Of a stretch of 44,029 nucleotides of DNA, positions 33,133 through 44,029 are shown in pieces. The translations under genes were made by a program, and so were the position numbers. A model generated the notes under the pieces. That model was not told the origin of the DNA, ran no database searches, and saw only the letters and a program-made list of their open reading frames with translations. The stretch's first letter is position 1. Each line of letters begins with the position of its first letter. The DNA is from Cylindrobasidium torrendii FP15055 ss-10 (lineage: Eukaryota > Basidiomycota > Agaricomycetes > Agaricales > Physalacriaceae), in contig KN880637.1 of the NCBI GenBank assembly GCA_000934385.1, positions 1 to 44,029 of the forward strand, in the 5' to 3' direction.

Positions 33133-34354
33133 CTACAAATTAGTGACTGAGGCTACGAGCGCGTCCCCGAAGTCTTCCTGCAAAAGATCTGGCACTTGGT
33201 GGTCCTGCTCGATGGTCCATTCGTATGCTTGCAAGAGAATAGAATCGGAGAGTGGGATGAACCGAGTCGCAAGAATACGAATGATATTGGCTACCCGTGA
33301 GATGGCGGTACGGGTTGCATCGTCTATGACCTGCAAAGTAATGAGGAGGATTGGAAGACACAAATTGATGTGGACGTACATCGTTTTGGTTTGAATACAC
33401 TGCTTCAGCGTCGAATCCTTCCTCTCCCTCCCTGTCACTCTGCCTGACATGTTTGCTGACCCAAATGTATCCATTCAAGCCCAAAATGAGATCGACGCCG
33501 CAAGGGAGGGTGATGAAGTGACTTTTCAGGCGTCGAATAAGATTGGGAGATACGACCACCAGTTGCCCATTTCGTAGCTACTAAGAATGAGAAACTGGGC
33601 TAAAGGAATCGTGTGAGAGCGCACCTTTCCGTAACTCAACGATCTTGTATGAAGGGACATGCTCCCGTCGCCAAAGAATGCCTGAACTTCTGCGACAAGT
33701 AAATCTCCTTCCTCGAAAAAACTTCTCATTTGGAGTTCATCACTCTCGAGTTTTCTGCGCTGAGGATCCATAAGCCGTGGTCTGGCAGAGATTGGGAGGG
33801 CTTCGCACCTGCACACCACCAGGCAAATTGACAGAGGACAACATGAGAACCGCATCTTGGCGCGCATTCGCGTCAACTTTCCACCTCTTCGGCTGGACCT
33901 GTTTTCCAGATTAGTTTTGCATCTCTGGTCAACCATGAAGACGCACCTCTGATATCCTTCCCACAACCAGATCACCCACTTGCGCATTGTACCTTCGAAA
34001 AAGTTGGTTCCCATCCTCCTCACGCATAAGATAGAGGCACACCTTGTCCGGACGGCCTTGACTGTTACAAGCTTATTCACCCTCTCCATTGTTCCCGCCA
34101 CAGATGCCACCACATTCTCGTCGTCTACATACGTCCCGTGCCCACTGTCTGCGTTCTCAACATCGCTGCATCGCCTGCCAAACGCACTTAATAGTCACGC
34201 ACCGCATGAAGTCCTGCGCAGACGTCAACACCTCCCCTGGACATGTCACTTTGCGCTCTGCTGGTCCGCCATCAACATCCATCGCGTTCTCTTCGTCCGA
34301 GTCGTCGTAGACAGGCTGTTCTGGCCGCACAGGAAATGAGCTGAATGCAATCAT
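33133..34354 (-). CDS. RRP4: Exosome subunit RRP4
   Basis: Homologue of Rrp4, an RNA-binding cap subunit of the nuclear and cytoplasmic 3'-5' RNA exosome. Exons read 34354-34203, 34144-34043, 33992-33947, 33898-33809, 33759-33625, 33577-33380 and 33330-33133, about 306 aa. Blocks in order are RGHGTYVDDENVVASVAGT, VNKLVTVKAVRTRYNAQV and GDLVVGRISEVQPKRWKVDA (N-terminal and S1 parts), RRKLESDELQMRSFFEEGD, then NGQLVVVSPNLIRRLKSHF and CGVDLILGLNGYIWV (KH part). All seven exons join in phase. The C-terminal helical region continues to LVASVTNL. Its stop lies only 58 bp from that of the convergent APC13-like gene. Confidence 0.94.
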
Positions 34355-34848
34355 AGTCGTCCCTCTTCAGGATAGGGTTTTTGGGGGAATAAGTTTTGTA
34401 CGGAGAGATAGCCAAGTAACGAGGAAGCGACGGCCTGTGCTTAGATGGTGGGAGCAAAGCAAGGAATGTGGGCGCGAGCACGTGGATCGCGTATTTGATC
34501 ATTGAAATTATTGCAGGTAACAGCCTGTAGCGCGTTGCGCGCGATAGACTAGAGGCAGTATCCAACATGCATAAAAGAAAGTATTTGAATATAAAGCCTG
34601 AAACAATCCAGTGCTAATTGCAAAACTACGAGGACTAATGTAAACATATTCAGACGTCGAGGGGAATAATCGTAAACGCTACTGTATTTGTCACTGAGGA
34701 CAAGAATGTATAAGTCCCATCCACGGTCACGGGAATGAGCAAATGTAAGTCAAGGAAAACAAGGGGCAAAGGAAAGATACTTATGTACAGAAAAATAATT
34801 GATGATGTTCCCGACTGGAGCAATCGCACGACTTGATGCACGACAGTC
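34355..34848. other. Intergenic between RRP4 and the zinc-finger gene
   Basis: About 490 bp containing the RRP4 promoter and the 3' UTR of the upstream minus-strand gene. No gene is recognised. Confidence 0.4.
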
Positions 34849-37494
34849 TCACTGAGGCACCCACTCCTTCCCCTTCCCCTTCCCTCTCCCTCTCCAGAAC
34901 CTTTCATCTTCGTGCGCATATCCGATGAACTTCTCTTGAGAAGAATCTCCCTCAACGGCCAAAGTTGCATTGCTGCTGGGAGTTGTCACCTCCGCATCGT
35001 CCTCGGCACGCGACATATCCCTCCATCCTCCATTGGCCAAGTACACAGGCCCCCAAGAAATCGGGGCAGATGTCTGCGCCGTCGGACTGTACAAGGTAGA
35101 CGTAGGCGAATATTGACCGGCGGGAGAATACGAGCTTGAGGAGGCAGGACTGAAGGATGACTGTACTGGGCTATACGACGCCGAAGTCGAGCCATACGAA
35201 TGGGGCGCTGGGTACATACTGCTGCTCCCTGCGACCGGCGCGCTCGCTGGAGGATCACGTTTCTTCGGTGGCCTTCCCACCTTTCTCTTCACCTTCCGCT
35301 CTCCCTCATCACCCTCGTCCGCTGCGGGTCGCTTTTTCTTGCTCGCCGCCGCTGTCGTGATCTTGGGAGCCTTGGGCTTAGGTGGTGCCTTCGCAGGTGC
35401 CTCTGCCTTTGGTACAGAGGCATTATTGAAGCCCTTGCCCACATACTTGTATTTTTGACCGCGACGAGTGCAGCATCGGTCGCAAGTGCACCACTTCTCG
35501 CAGAATGGACAGGTTGCGCGCGGACCGTGCACGAACGGGGTCATATCTGCAGGCAAGCTCTCATACCTTTATACACAAAGTTAGATATATAGCGAGAGAT
35601 GTGTGAACAAAACCCACCGCGTCTCCATACAACGAATACAGAAAATCTTCGCGGGAACACAAGTTTGACACCGAATGAACAATCGATTCGATTTGCTCCT
35701 GCACTGATGGCAATGCACATATTCATCTCCCGTTGGCCAGGAATTAGCAGGACGTGAGATGAGGTCTTGTTTGGGCATCGACCGCAATTCCTCGACTACC
35801 AATGGCGCCTGTGATCCACTTCGTGACGGCCCAGCGCTTGTGTCTTCCTCCTCAGGCCGTAGCCGCAATGTAGGCTGGGGTGCAGAGATGCTTGGTTGTT
35901 GTGGTGCTACCCGTCGACGAGGCGGCGGCGGCCGGTGGTCTTCATCCTGGCTGTCGTCACCATCCGATGAGGTATAGTAGGCCTCCCGCGTCAGTCCTGG
36001 TTCCGGCCCACCCAGCATCCTCGGGTCAATCGTGCCCACACCTGCCATCCCATGGATCGTGACATTGAACGGTGGTTCCGGCTCAGGAGGCGTCCTTAAG
36101 CCAATATGATATTCGCCCTCCGCAGCGACACCGCCAGTCGCAATACTGCCTGAGGTGCTCGAGCCTGCGGTCAGCATCGAACTGGGAAAGTTTGGGTCGA
36201 GATATAGTTCGAGGTCGAGGGGAGGAAGTGAATCCATAGCCACTTGCGGATCCGAAGGCGTGAACTGCAAGGCATTAACAACGATATGCCGCGCATTCCA
36301 CGCGGTCAGGATCCTGTTGCGCTCAGCGTCAGCCTTAGTCTCTTTGTCCAGTTGAAGAAGGTCTGGGATGCCGTGTGAGAGAGGCAGCGCGCACAACATA
36401 TTATTCTTGGCTCTCCTCCTGCGAATGGGCGATGCGGTAGGGCTGGGATGGTTGGCCAATCGCTTGTTAGGCGAGGTCTTAATGTTATCGCTGACGGCCC
36501 TCTTCGCTTCAAGCAAAGGCGATGGAAATTCGACACTGATATGTTCCCAGCTCATCGCTGACACCGAACGGGACATCAATCTGGGTGTCGGTGGTGACAG
36601 TGGGTCAGCAGCTGCTGCGTCTGTTCCCCATCAGTACACAAACGTGCAGGGAGCCTAGGTCACACCTTCATGAGCCACACGCGTGAGCAGATCCAATGTG
36701 CCAGTACAATGGTCGGCACGACGCAGGCGGTCCTGCGCGTCCCATTCCCGTCGCTCACGGGTCCACTGTGCTCGGAGTTTGGCCATATCGATTGGTGAGC
36801 CACATTGAGGCCATGAATCAACACTTGAAGAGCGCGAATTCGACGAGAAATCTTTGGATGAAAGTGGCGGCCAATTGGCTTTGCGACGCGATGTTGACTT
36901 GGAGTGGGAAGCTACCATCACTGATGAGCCGAGCATCCGCCAAGCTAGAAGGCTCAACTGACCCTGCTGCTTCCCTTTGGGCATCTCCTGGCCCGCGTCG
37001 TCCCATTCCTGATTCTGAATCCCCCAGTCCCGTCGCAATTCGCTGTAGGCCGCAATCTTTCGACTCGCCTGGGATTTGGCCTTGCGACCATCATGGGAGC
37101 ATGTTGCCCGGGCACACTTCCACTTGATCGGACCCCACACATCCTGAATACAGGAAACCTCGACAGTGATAGGCTTGGGTGTGGCTGACGGAGGTGACAA
37201 TGGTACGTCCAAGTCTGATGGGCATGGGGAAAGCTCTGAAGAAAAGGAAATCGCGTCCTCAAGATCGTTCCGTTCGAATGATGGCTGGGAGGGCCTAGCC
37301 AAACCAGACTCGTCGTCTAGGACGGCAGCAGCGAGCTCGGTGTGAGGCGTCTCGATGGGCAATGTTGAAGCATTGGGTATACATGAATCATCATCTGCGA
37401 GAGGAATGGCATCCAAATCGGGGCTCCAGCTAGCGTCTCGGTCGGTCGGGCTGAGAGCCCTGTATGTGGGTGGTCTGTCCGGTGATTGGGTCAT
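34849..37494 (-). CDS. R1-type (4CXXC, CDCA7-like) zinc-finger protein with AT-hook
   Basis: Large putative nuclear protein of about 849 aa. Exons read 37494-36666, 36620-35618 and 35566-34849. A zf-4CXXC_R1 module spans residues about 580-643: CHQC (580-583), CQTC (594-597), CIRC (604-607), CPFC (630-633), then CTC and RCC, split by the last intron. This family includes CDCA7 and the MAO-A repressor R1. It is preceded by about 570 residues of Ser/Pro/acidic low complexity. After it come a Lys/Pro/Ala linker and an AT-hook-like KRKVGRPPKK (704-713). Residues 741-773 carry repeated YSP units (SYSP, FSP, YSP, YSPTS, YSPT) resembling the Pol II C-terminal domain. The ATG at 37494 follows a likely 5' leader intron. 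Function is inferred as DNA or chromatin binding only. Confidence 0.85.
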
Positions 37495-38923
37495 ACTCGC
37501 ATACAAGCAGACGTTGAGCTCAAGTTTCGAGCTGAAATCAGCGTTAGGATGTTCATTGTGAAGGAAGCTACAATATTAGGGAAAGAACTGGATGATATGA
37601 CGTGCTATGCTATCGAAGAGATACCAACAGAGACAGGGATGGCAGCTACCGAATGGCACCGCAACATAGCACGAGAGTATGATGGAATGGGAGTTGACAC
37701 AAACGACGGTTTAAAGGACTGAGCTTACCTGCAAACCAACACGAGCTAGTAATCTCCTCTTCGAGTCAGCTTGAGCTCCAAACGCGTTGATAGGGCGCCG
37801 TATATAGCGATATTATGGTGAAATATTGACTGAATAAGGAATTTAAGCCAGTGAGTATGAGAAGAAGATTGTTGTTCCGCCGTACTGCTCGTAGCACGAC
37901 GGTCAGAAGCAGGGAGCCAGTCGTGGAACGTCGCAATGATCGCCCTAAGCGGGACACGGCCCGTTCACCCGACATCAAGGGTTTGAACTTTGGCCATTGA
38001 CACTGGAAAACAGCTGCGATTGAAAAATCTAGTGTGAAGTACGAATACGAACCTTGCTACCATCCATTTGACAGATATCACATACATAGTTCTGTAAGTG
38101 TACACCGAATCACAGTCACCATACAGTACTAGGGGGCAATATTATTGGCGCCGAGCAGTTCAATTGTCTTTGGGTACTTGACTTAGGTAATACTTAGGAT
38201 AGTGTGTCAATGTTCAAATTGTTGCATGGTATACCAAGCTGCGAATACAAATACAGCAAGGTATACTGTCGCAGGGAAGTAAGCAACAAGATGCATATTG
38301 ATGGCGCTCAATCAATCTATTGCATCGAATCCTGCAGCTTTGCCAGTAAAAAATTTGGAGGAAAGATCGCAGAGCTTTGTCCCCAATCACTGATGAGTGC
38401 CATTCGAGGTTTGAAACTTCCCTATTCATCATGGACATAGTAGCAGACGCAAGACAGCAGGCGCTATTCCGACCTCCAAGTTTAGCAAATATCCCTGATA
38501 GTTGGTGTTGAAAGCACTTGATGAGTGAATGTAATGAAGGATATTGCATTGCCTTTAGTCGACCTAAGCGCAATGCATTGCTCCATATTTGGATGTCCCG
38601 CCACAACTCCGAGTTCGCTGCCGCCGGGGGGATCGGCATGTCTTTCAAAGACTCATTCGGATCTGAGTTCGAACAATTGGACCGGCACTCTGTTTTCGAC
38701 CATCGTTGCGGGAACTTGAAAGACGCGCGCTCGTCCTTCATGCCTTTGACTTAAGAGTCCCCGGCCAACGGAACGTCACGATAGCGTCGACCTTTGGCGA
38801 ATAGTCCAATTCCCAAGCAGCGTATTGCACAGGCATCCAGCAGACATCTCTTATCGACCTGTGCGTGACGAATGCCGGGGTCCCCCAGCCGGAGATTAAT
38901 TTTCATTTTCCCCCAGCCATCTC
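37495..38923. other. Divergent intergenic region with a likely 5' leader intron
   Basis: This region separates the minus-strand zinc-finger gene from the plus-strand F-box gene. On the minus strand TTGCAG/GTAAGC at 37729/37728 and TTTCAG/CTCG at 37532/37531 would define a 197-nt intron just before the zinc-finger start codon, much longer than the coding introns. A 175-codon minus frame at 38214-38741 is listed separately. Confidence 0.4.
38214..38741 (-). CDS. Hypothetical 175-codon frame
   Basis: Uninterrupted frame starting with ATG, not recognised. The C-terminal third is Cys- and Ile-rich. There is no clear signal peptide, membrane helix or family motif, and no splice structure to corroborate it. 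It lies between two divergent genes, where a promoter would be expected, so it may be chance. Confidence 0.18.
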   Translation of the reverse strand: MKDERASFKFPQRWSKTECRSNCSNSDPNESLKDMPIPPAAANSELWRDIQIWSNALRLGRLKAMQYPSLHSLIKCFQHQLSGIFAKLGGRNSACCLASATMSMMNREVSNLEWHSSVIGDKALRSFLQIFYWQSCRIRCNRLIERHQYASCCLLPCDSIPCCICIRSLVYHATI

Positions 38924-40322
38924 ATGTCTCTATTCGACTGCCTACCCGACGATGTACTCGGAGAGGTCTTCATGACGGCCCGAGATATGCTTACACCCGT
39001 CAAGAACTCGTACCCAGCCTGGCAGTTCTCTAGGGTGTGTTCCCGATGGCGGGCCGTGGCCTTGTCCTACCCCGCTCTATGGGCCAAAATCGATGTCCTT
39101 CTCAAAGCTCGCTGTGTGTGTCATACCAACTCTACCCTTTCGCCATCGGACTCACATTGAACAGGATGCCATAGTCTCTCTCTATCTGGAGCGTTCCCAG
39201 GGCATGCCACTCAGGGTGTCCATTCGTAGTGCCCCAGGGACGAAGGTCAAGGAGGAATTTGATGCTCGCGAGCAACTCCTCAGCGTACTCGAGCGCAGCA
39301 TGACAAGATGGTGCGAATTCGACATCTCCGAGCCGCCCGCCGCATTCAATTCGACATATGCGTACCGTGTATTCGACCATCAATGGGACAAACAATTTCC
39401 TAGGCTTGAGCGCCTCGTCGTGCCCACCTTCAACATATTGTCGCGTTCTGGAAGTCTTGGACAGGCGACCATGCTAAAGGATTTACATATCTCCGACATG
39501 AACATCCCCCCAGAAGGTCGAATAACCTTACCAGTAGAGCAGATCGAATCCTTGACGATTAACACACGGGATCAACTCACTGTCGGGCTGCAGCGACACC
39601 TTCTAGGTGTGGGAGACACCATTGCGACCTTCCCGAATGTCAAGAAAGTCACCATTTACACGATACAGACTGCCGAAGTCGTACCGTACCAGGCCACATT
39701 CTCTTCAATAACCTGCCTCGTATTCGCCTTTGGGATCCAGGTCCAAACCCAGTTCTGGGGATCCCTAGACCATCATATGGCTGACTTATACTTTCCTTCA
39801 CTCGAAGACATACAAATAGTCGGCAAAGGCAACATGCTCAGACCGTATCCGTCCTACGGGGCCAACAACATCTACCAACTGTTCAGGTTCATCAAAACAG
39901 ACTGGCTGTTTGACCTCATTCGCCGCCATAGAGGGGAACGGTTGACCAAGCTCACCATCGACAACATTCTTCTCGAATTACCATGGCGCGGATTCCAAGC
40001 ATTACTCTGGGAACTCCCGACGCTCACCCACCTAGTCGTACGAGAGCCAGTCGAATGCAACGCGTATATCACGGACAATCTCATCTATCTTCTCAAAGAG
40101 AACTCAGGGTTTCTCTCGGATCTCAAGGAGCTCGAGTTGATATGGAAGGTCAAGACGAACCCAGGGAATGTGGACGAAATCGGAATTGTTCGCATGCTGG
40201 AGGCGCGCAGTTTCCGGGGGGCGACGGTGGGAAGCTTCCTCCCCCATAACCTAACGCCGCGCGCGAAGGAGTTGTATATCGCCCTCAGGCGTAAAGGGCT
40301 GAGGGAATGCCAGTACTATTAA
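38924..40322 (+). CDS. F-box protein
   Basis: Exons 38924-39115 and 39165-40322, about 449 aa. The N-terminus holds an F-box: LPDDVLGEVFMTARD followed by WQFSRVCSRWRAVALSYPALW, the usual agaricomycete form that would bind Skp1 in an SCF ubiquitin ligase. After the single 49-nt intron comes DAIVSLYLERSQGMPLRVSI, the block that typically follows the F-box in this expanded family. Irregular leucine-rich repeats (for example SLTINTRDQL, LTHLVVREPV, LKELELIWKV) extend to the end and would recognise an unknown target. The donor used is CGCTGT/GTGTGTC, chosen for phase; adjacent GT sites are possible. It belongs to a large, fast-evolving paralogue group, so no target can be inferred. Confidence 0.85.
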
Positions 40323-40948
40323 ACTACCTCCATGAGGTATCACGACGTTGCGGGTTCGAGACGATTTGGACGAATAGCCATCTATCTTGCATCGCTCTTT
40401 TTCACGGTACATACTTCACGAGTTGGTTAGGTTTCTCTGTTTTGGTATTCGGGCATTATCCTGGTCATGGACACAATCACTAAGCAGGTGGAATAGCTAG
40501 ATGTACTACATAGTTGGGGGAATGCGTGCATGCATTTATACGATAGTAGTGCATAGTGTGGCTGTAGCCACCCGAAATACTGTGTTCCAACAAATCGGAA
40601 CTCCTGTGTAACATCTTTGCTGTGTAGCGCCATGCATCACTTATGAGGATATCCAACTATAGTGAAGCTGTGGATCGTCTCACCCTCTAAACATCGCATC
40701 TGCTAGTGTGCAAGAAACAGACTTTCATGTTGGTCCTGCTCTTCATAGACTCAACGACACAGGTCACTGCTCGAGCAACTAGACAAGAGAGATTGCCAAA
40801 ACGAGAATGTCATTACCTACGATATTATATGACATATAACATAGAAATTAAGATGTCTGCTACACAGTACTAATCATTGGGTGCCAGACCCAGTATCGTT
40901 CTAAGGATTCGTTCAATGAACGGGGATCTATAAATCCGTAAAATCATC
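40323..40948. other. Intergenic between convergent genes
   Basis: About 625 bp between the F-box gene and the Ser/Pro-rich gene, which converge. Only short, AT-richer sequence is seen; no gene is recognised. Confidence 0.4.
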
Positions 40949-42756
40949 TTAAGGAGCGCCTGATTTTTTGTTTCCGGGCTTGACGCCTTTTTTCACCTGG
41001 TAAAATCGTCAGCATGGGATGAAGAGACAATAGCAAGCTGCAACGCACCCCAGGCTTCCGTCCCGGCTTCTTACCCGGAAGGTGTGCGCGCCGGGATGCC
41101 TCTGCAGGGTCCGCGTCGTCCACAGTCGTGTCTGGAGTATGGTGAAGGAACGTCATCTCCTGTCCTGGCGCCGGCGGGATAACAATTTGTTGGAGAGGTC
41201 GATGTGAAGGCGGTACGCTGGCTTGTGAAGGGAGTGCCGCATTGCTTGGAATCTCGCTGCCAAAGCTCGGGTCAGACTGCCCAAACGCCGACATCTCTGG
41301 CCAAGGTGGCGATGTGTTGGTGTCGGCAAACAAGTCGAGAAGCCAAGCGGTCTGTGGATCGTTTCGAGGCAACGAACCACTGCTTGCAGGAAAGCGAAAA
41401 TCACTTTGTACAGAAAGGCTCTGGCTTGACGCTGGCGCACCATACAGGCGCTGAGGGTCGAATGTGCGAGGTGGCCTGTTCATTCCCGACGGCTGTGACC
41501 TGCCAAATATGCTATAGCTAGAATCATCCGTTGGGGAATATTCTCTGGCGTCACGCATCGGAGGAATGTTTCTGGGATGAGCACGCGGAGGTGCAGGAAG
41601 CCTTGGAAAATCCTCTGTTCGGCCACTTGGACTGGCCGAGCTCATAGAATGCGGAGAATCGAAGCCAGATGACCCGTAACTTGGCCCTGCACTCCCAAAG
41701 GCGACGCTCGAGCTCCCAGAACTCGAAGAATGATGGCCATAATGGTGTGACGGCCGGGGACGATGGAAATCGAATTCTCCTGAGCTTGTACTAGGTGTGC
41801 CACGCTGAGAATGAGAATAAGGTATCCTAGCGTACGTAGGTGATGACCCGAACCCTGGCGAGGGGAAAGGAGACGAGAAGTCGGTTTCAACTGAGCGGCG
41901 CCGCATTGAGCCCCGCCGCTGATCTTGCAGTCGACCATCCAGCTCAGAAAACTGCGAATGGGTACTTGGAGAGGATGAAGTCCGCGCCACCGGTGAATTC
42001 GACAACCCACGCGAAGAGCCACGAGGAGAATATGGCCCTGCGCGGCGTTGAGGGCGTCCGCGAGCCGGATAGTGGCCGAACGAAGATGTTGTAGGGCTGC
42101 CGTTGGTCGAGTAGGGGATAGAAGACCGGCGACTGCTCGCGGGTGACGATATCTGGTCGGACGTCCAATAATCCCATGGCGGTGTCGAGTTGGTAAGGAG
42201 TGCAGGCGCATCCGCAAAAAGAGAGGAAGTGTTCGACGCTCTATGATTTTGGGTTCAGCATTGTGGGTGACAATAAAATACAAGGGACTGACGGGCTTGG
42301 GCCATGCTGGTAATAAGGGTGGGCTGGCTCCGGTATTTGCAGCATATGACTATGCGCTGTAAAAGCAGTGCCCCCGTTGCGGCCAGACTGCATTTGCCAG
42401 AGGAGTGGGCTCTGGCCATCGAATGAGCTCTGCGCAAATTGCCCACTTCATGCGTAGTTAGTGGACAAAAATGGCGACTCTGCTGCTGTCACTTACGGCC
42501 ATGTTTGGGAAGATTGCGGATGCTCAGCAGGCTGTGAAGCATCTTCGAAGGCGTCCATCTCAAATATTTCTCCATCTCCCTGCATGGCATTGAGATTTGA
42601 GGACAAGGGTTGCAAAATGATACGTACCCGTCCTGGATCTTGACCATGGACAGAGCTAGGAAAGGACGTGAACTGCGAGTTGGCAGCGATGGATAGATGA
42701 GCCTGCTCATCGTTGTCGAGAGGTGGAATGTTAGAATCGTAGGGAGCGTTGTTCAT
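40949..42756 (-). CDS. Ser/Pro-rich protein with basic GRKPG tail
   Basis: Protein of about 534 aa that I do not recognise. Exons read 42756-42628, 42579-42497, 42445-42293, 42240-41049 and 40996-40949, all in phase. Most of the protein is low-complexity: long Ser, Pro and Gly runs with many SP, SSP and RR motifs, and no membrane segment or signal peptide. Near the C-terminus a Pro/Ala-rich stretch leads to GKKPGRKPG/VKKGVKPGNKKSG, a lysine-rich tail resembling an AT-hook or nuclear signal; the last intron falls inside it. A possible amphipathic stretch is TAWLLDLFADTN, reminiscent of an activation motif. A disordered nuclear or chromatin-associated regulator is the best guess, held weakly. 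Confidence 0.7.
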
Positions 42757-44029
42757 TATGGTAGAACTAGAGGTTGGGAAATGCAAGGCGCACAGCGGAA
42801 GCAAGTCGTGAAGAAAGTCTATGGATGAGAGGCAGAGAAGGAGAAGGGAAGCAAAGAGGATAGACAGATCGTCACAGTTGCCAGCGTATATGTACATAAC
42901 GGTGCTCCTTGTGCTACGTGGGAAAATGTGGGCTTTCACGCGTCACGCACCGTCGCAACCGCTAATTACGCACCACCGCCCGCCAACTTTGCGCAATGCA
43001 CTCGTGAAATGTTAATGAGATGTAACAGTAGCCGAGTAGAAAGTAAGAGGGAGGCCCAGCGGGAAGCGAACAAGCTTTTAAATTCCAGTGAAGCTTGATC
43101 AAGTCAAATTTCACCCATTGTCCATTAGAACCTGTCTAATTCGAAGGTTAGTTCGAGGATTCCGCGCTTGTATGCCTGTTACAAGAAATCATGAGTACTA
43201 TGGCGGCCACCCACTTCGGATGAGGCCTGCCAGACCAGTCTATATGATCCGTGTTCTACAGAGTTCATCTCGGCCAGCCTCGGGAAACGACCTGACAACA
43301 ATGTCGCAAGTTGTTTCAGAAGCAAAGTTGCATTACCCATTTAGACATTCACAAAGGAAACGACGAAAAGGGAACAGCGAAACAACGCAGCTCGTTGGTT
43401 CTGCGCCCTTGATACACTTTTTTCGGTGCCAAATCCAGGGCTTGCAGCAAGTGCGCTGTTCCAGACTTCCGCCCTGAACAGTTGAACTCTTGCCCAGGAT
43501 GGTCGTGTTGATGGTCAAGTTGTGACAATGGCGTGACCCTGCGAGTCAGCGGTGATGCCGAACGGCATGCGCCACTTGGGAGAGGCAACAGAAGCAAGCG
43601 TGAAGCAACATGTAGTTTCTTCAGACGAGAACTAGCAGAAAAAAGTAAGCGCTTCACTGTGTCTCTTCAGAATGGAGGTCTCGCATATTCCTACTGGTGC
43701 AAGTAGTGCATGGTGTACCACATGGTCCTCGAAGACAGCACTGCATAACCATCGCTCTCGAAAATTTTCAACTACTCTTTTGATTTGTGAGAATATTTCC
43801 GATGCTACTCATTGACTCTATGTTGAGGTTCATGCTCCTTGATCGAGCGGCCTGCATCGCGAAAAACCCGAGTCGATTACAATGGATATCATCATGATGG
43901 CACATTATCCTTGCATGTCAGCTTAATACCATTATACGACAATCTATGTCAGCCCTTTAACCAATTAACCATCTCTTGTTACCGATCACCACCATTGTAG
44001 GCGGCTAACTTTGCAAAGTTATTGTTGGG
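42757..44029. other. Gene-poor end of window
   Basis: This holds the promoter of the Ser/Pro-rich gene and about 1 kb with no supported gene. Frames at plus 43088-43477 and minus 43349-43657 have no recognisable content. A gene could begin beyond the window edge. Confidence 0.35.

Overview
The window looks like nuclear DNA of an agaricomycete-type basidiomycete. Nearly every gene is split by several 45-60 nt GT-AG introns, very often with a GTGCGT donor. The protein set is eukaryotic throughout (secretory pathway, exocyst, nuclear pore, nucleolus, RNA exosome), alongside families common in mushroom-forming fungi: secreted tyrosinase, F-box proteins, a WOPR regulator and a small beta-trefoil protein. 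I cannot name the species. All exon-intron structures below were assembled by eye from splice signals, reading frame and family similarity; no alignment was run.

Layout. 0-2.1 kb: tRNA-Arg(ACG) copy 1, a GTAC-rich inverted repeat, and ERV29/SURF4 (minus). 2.1-4.25 kb: unresolved, with possible decayed coding. 4.25-7.05 kb: two minus-strand metabolic genes, a D-amino-acid oxidase and a sphingolipid delta-4 desaturase. 7.6-10.2 kb: tRNA-Arg copy 2 and the nucleolar WD40 gene ENP2/NOL10 (plus). 10.8-12.1 kb: a nine-exon secreted tyrosinase (plus). 12.1-17.2 kb: a 5 kb stretch with no convincing gene. 17.2-18.3 kb: a WOPR (Gti1/Pac2/Wor1-type) transcription regulator (plus). 18.3-20.6 kb: gene-poor. 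20.6-25.1 kb: RMD1 (DUF155) and nucleoporin GLE1 (both plus). 25.5-28.7 kb: exocyst SEC5 (minus). 29.0-29.6 kb: beta-trefoil lectin- or inhibitor-like protein (minus). 31.9-32.0 kb: tRNA-Arg copy 3. 32.4-34.4 kb: an acidic-tailed APC13-like protein (plus) convergent with RRP4 (minus). 34.8-37.5 kb: a large R1-type (CDCA7-like) zinc-finger protein (minus). 38.9-40.3 kb: an F-box protein (plus). 40.9-42.8 kb: a Ser/Pro-rich protein with a basic tail (minus). 42.8-44.0 kb: nothing recognised.

The genes do not form an obvious pathway cluster. Most are single-copy housekeeping genes (ERV29, ENP2, RMD1, GLE1, SEC5, RRP4) interspersed with accessory genes (tyrosinase, trefoil protein, F-box). I found no CRISPR array, no intact transposon and no clear undescribed multi-gene system. 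The most unusual points are three exons of only 10-12 nt, two apparent GC-AG introns, a Pol II-CTD-like repeat in the zinc-finger protein, the 5 kb non-coding region before the WOPR regulator, and the GTAC inverted repeat beside a tRNA gene.
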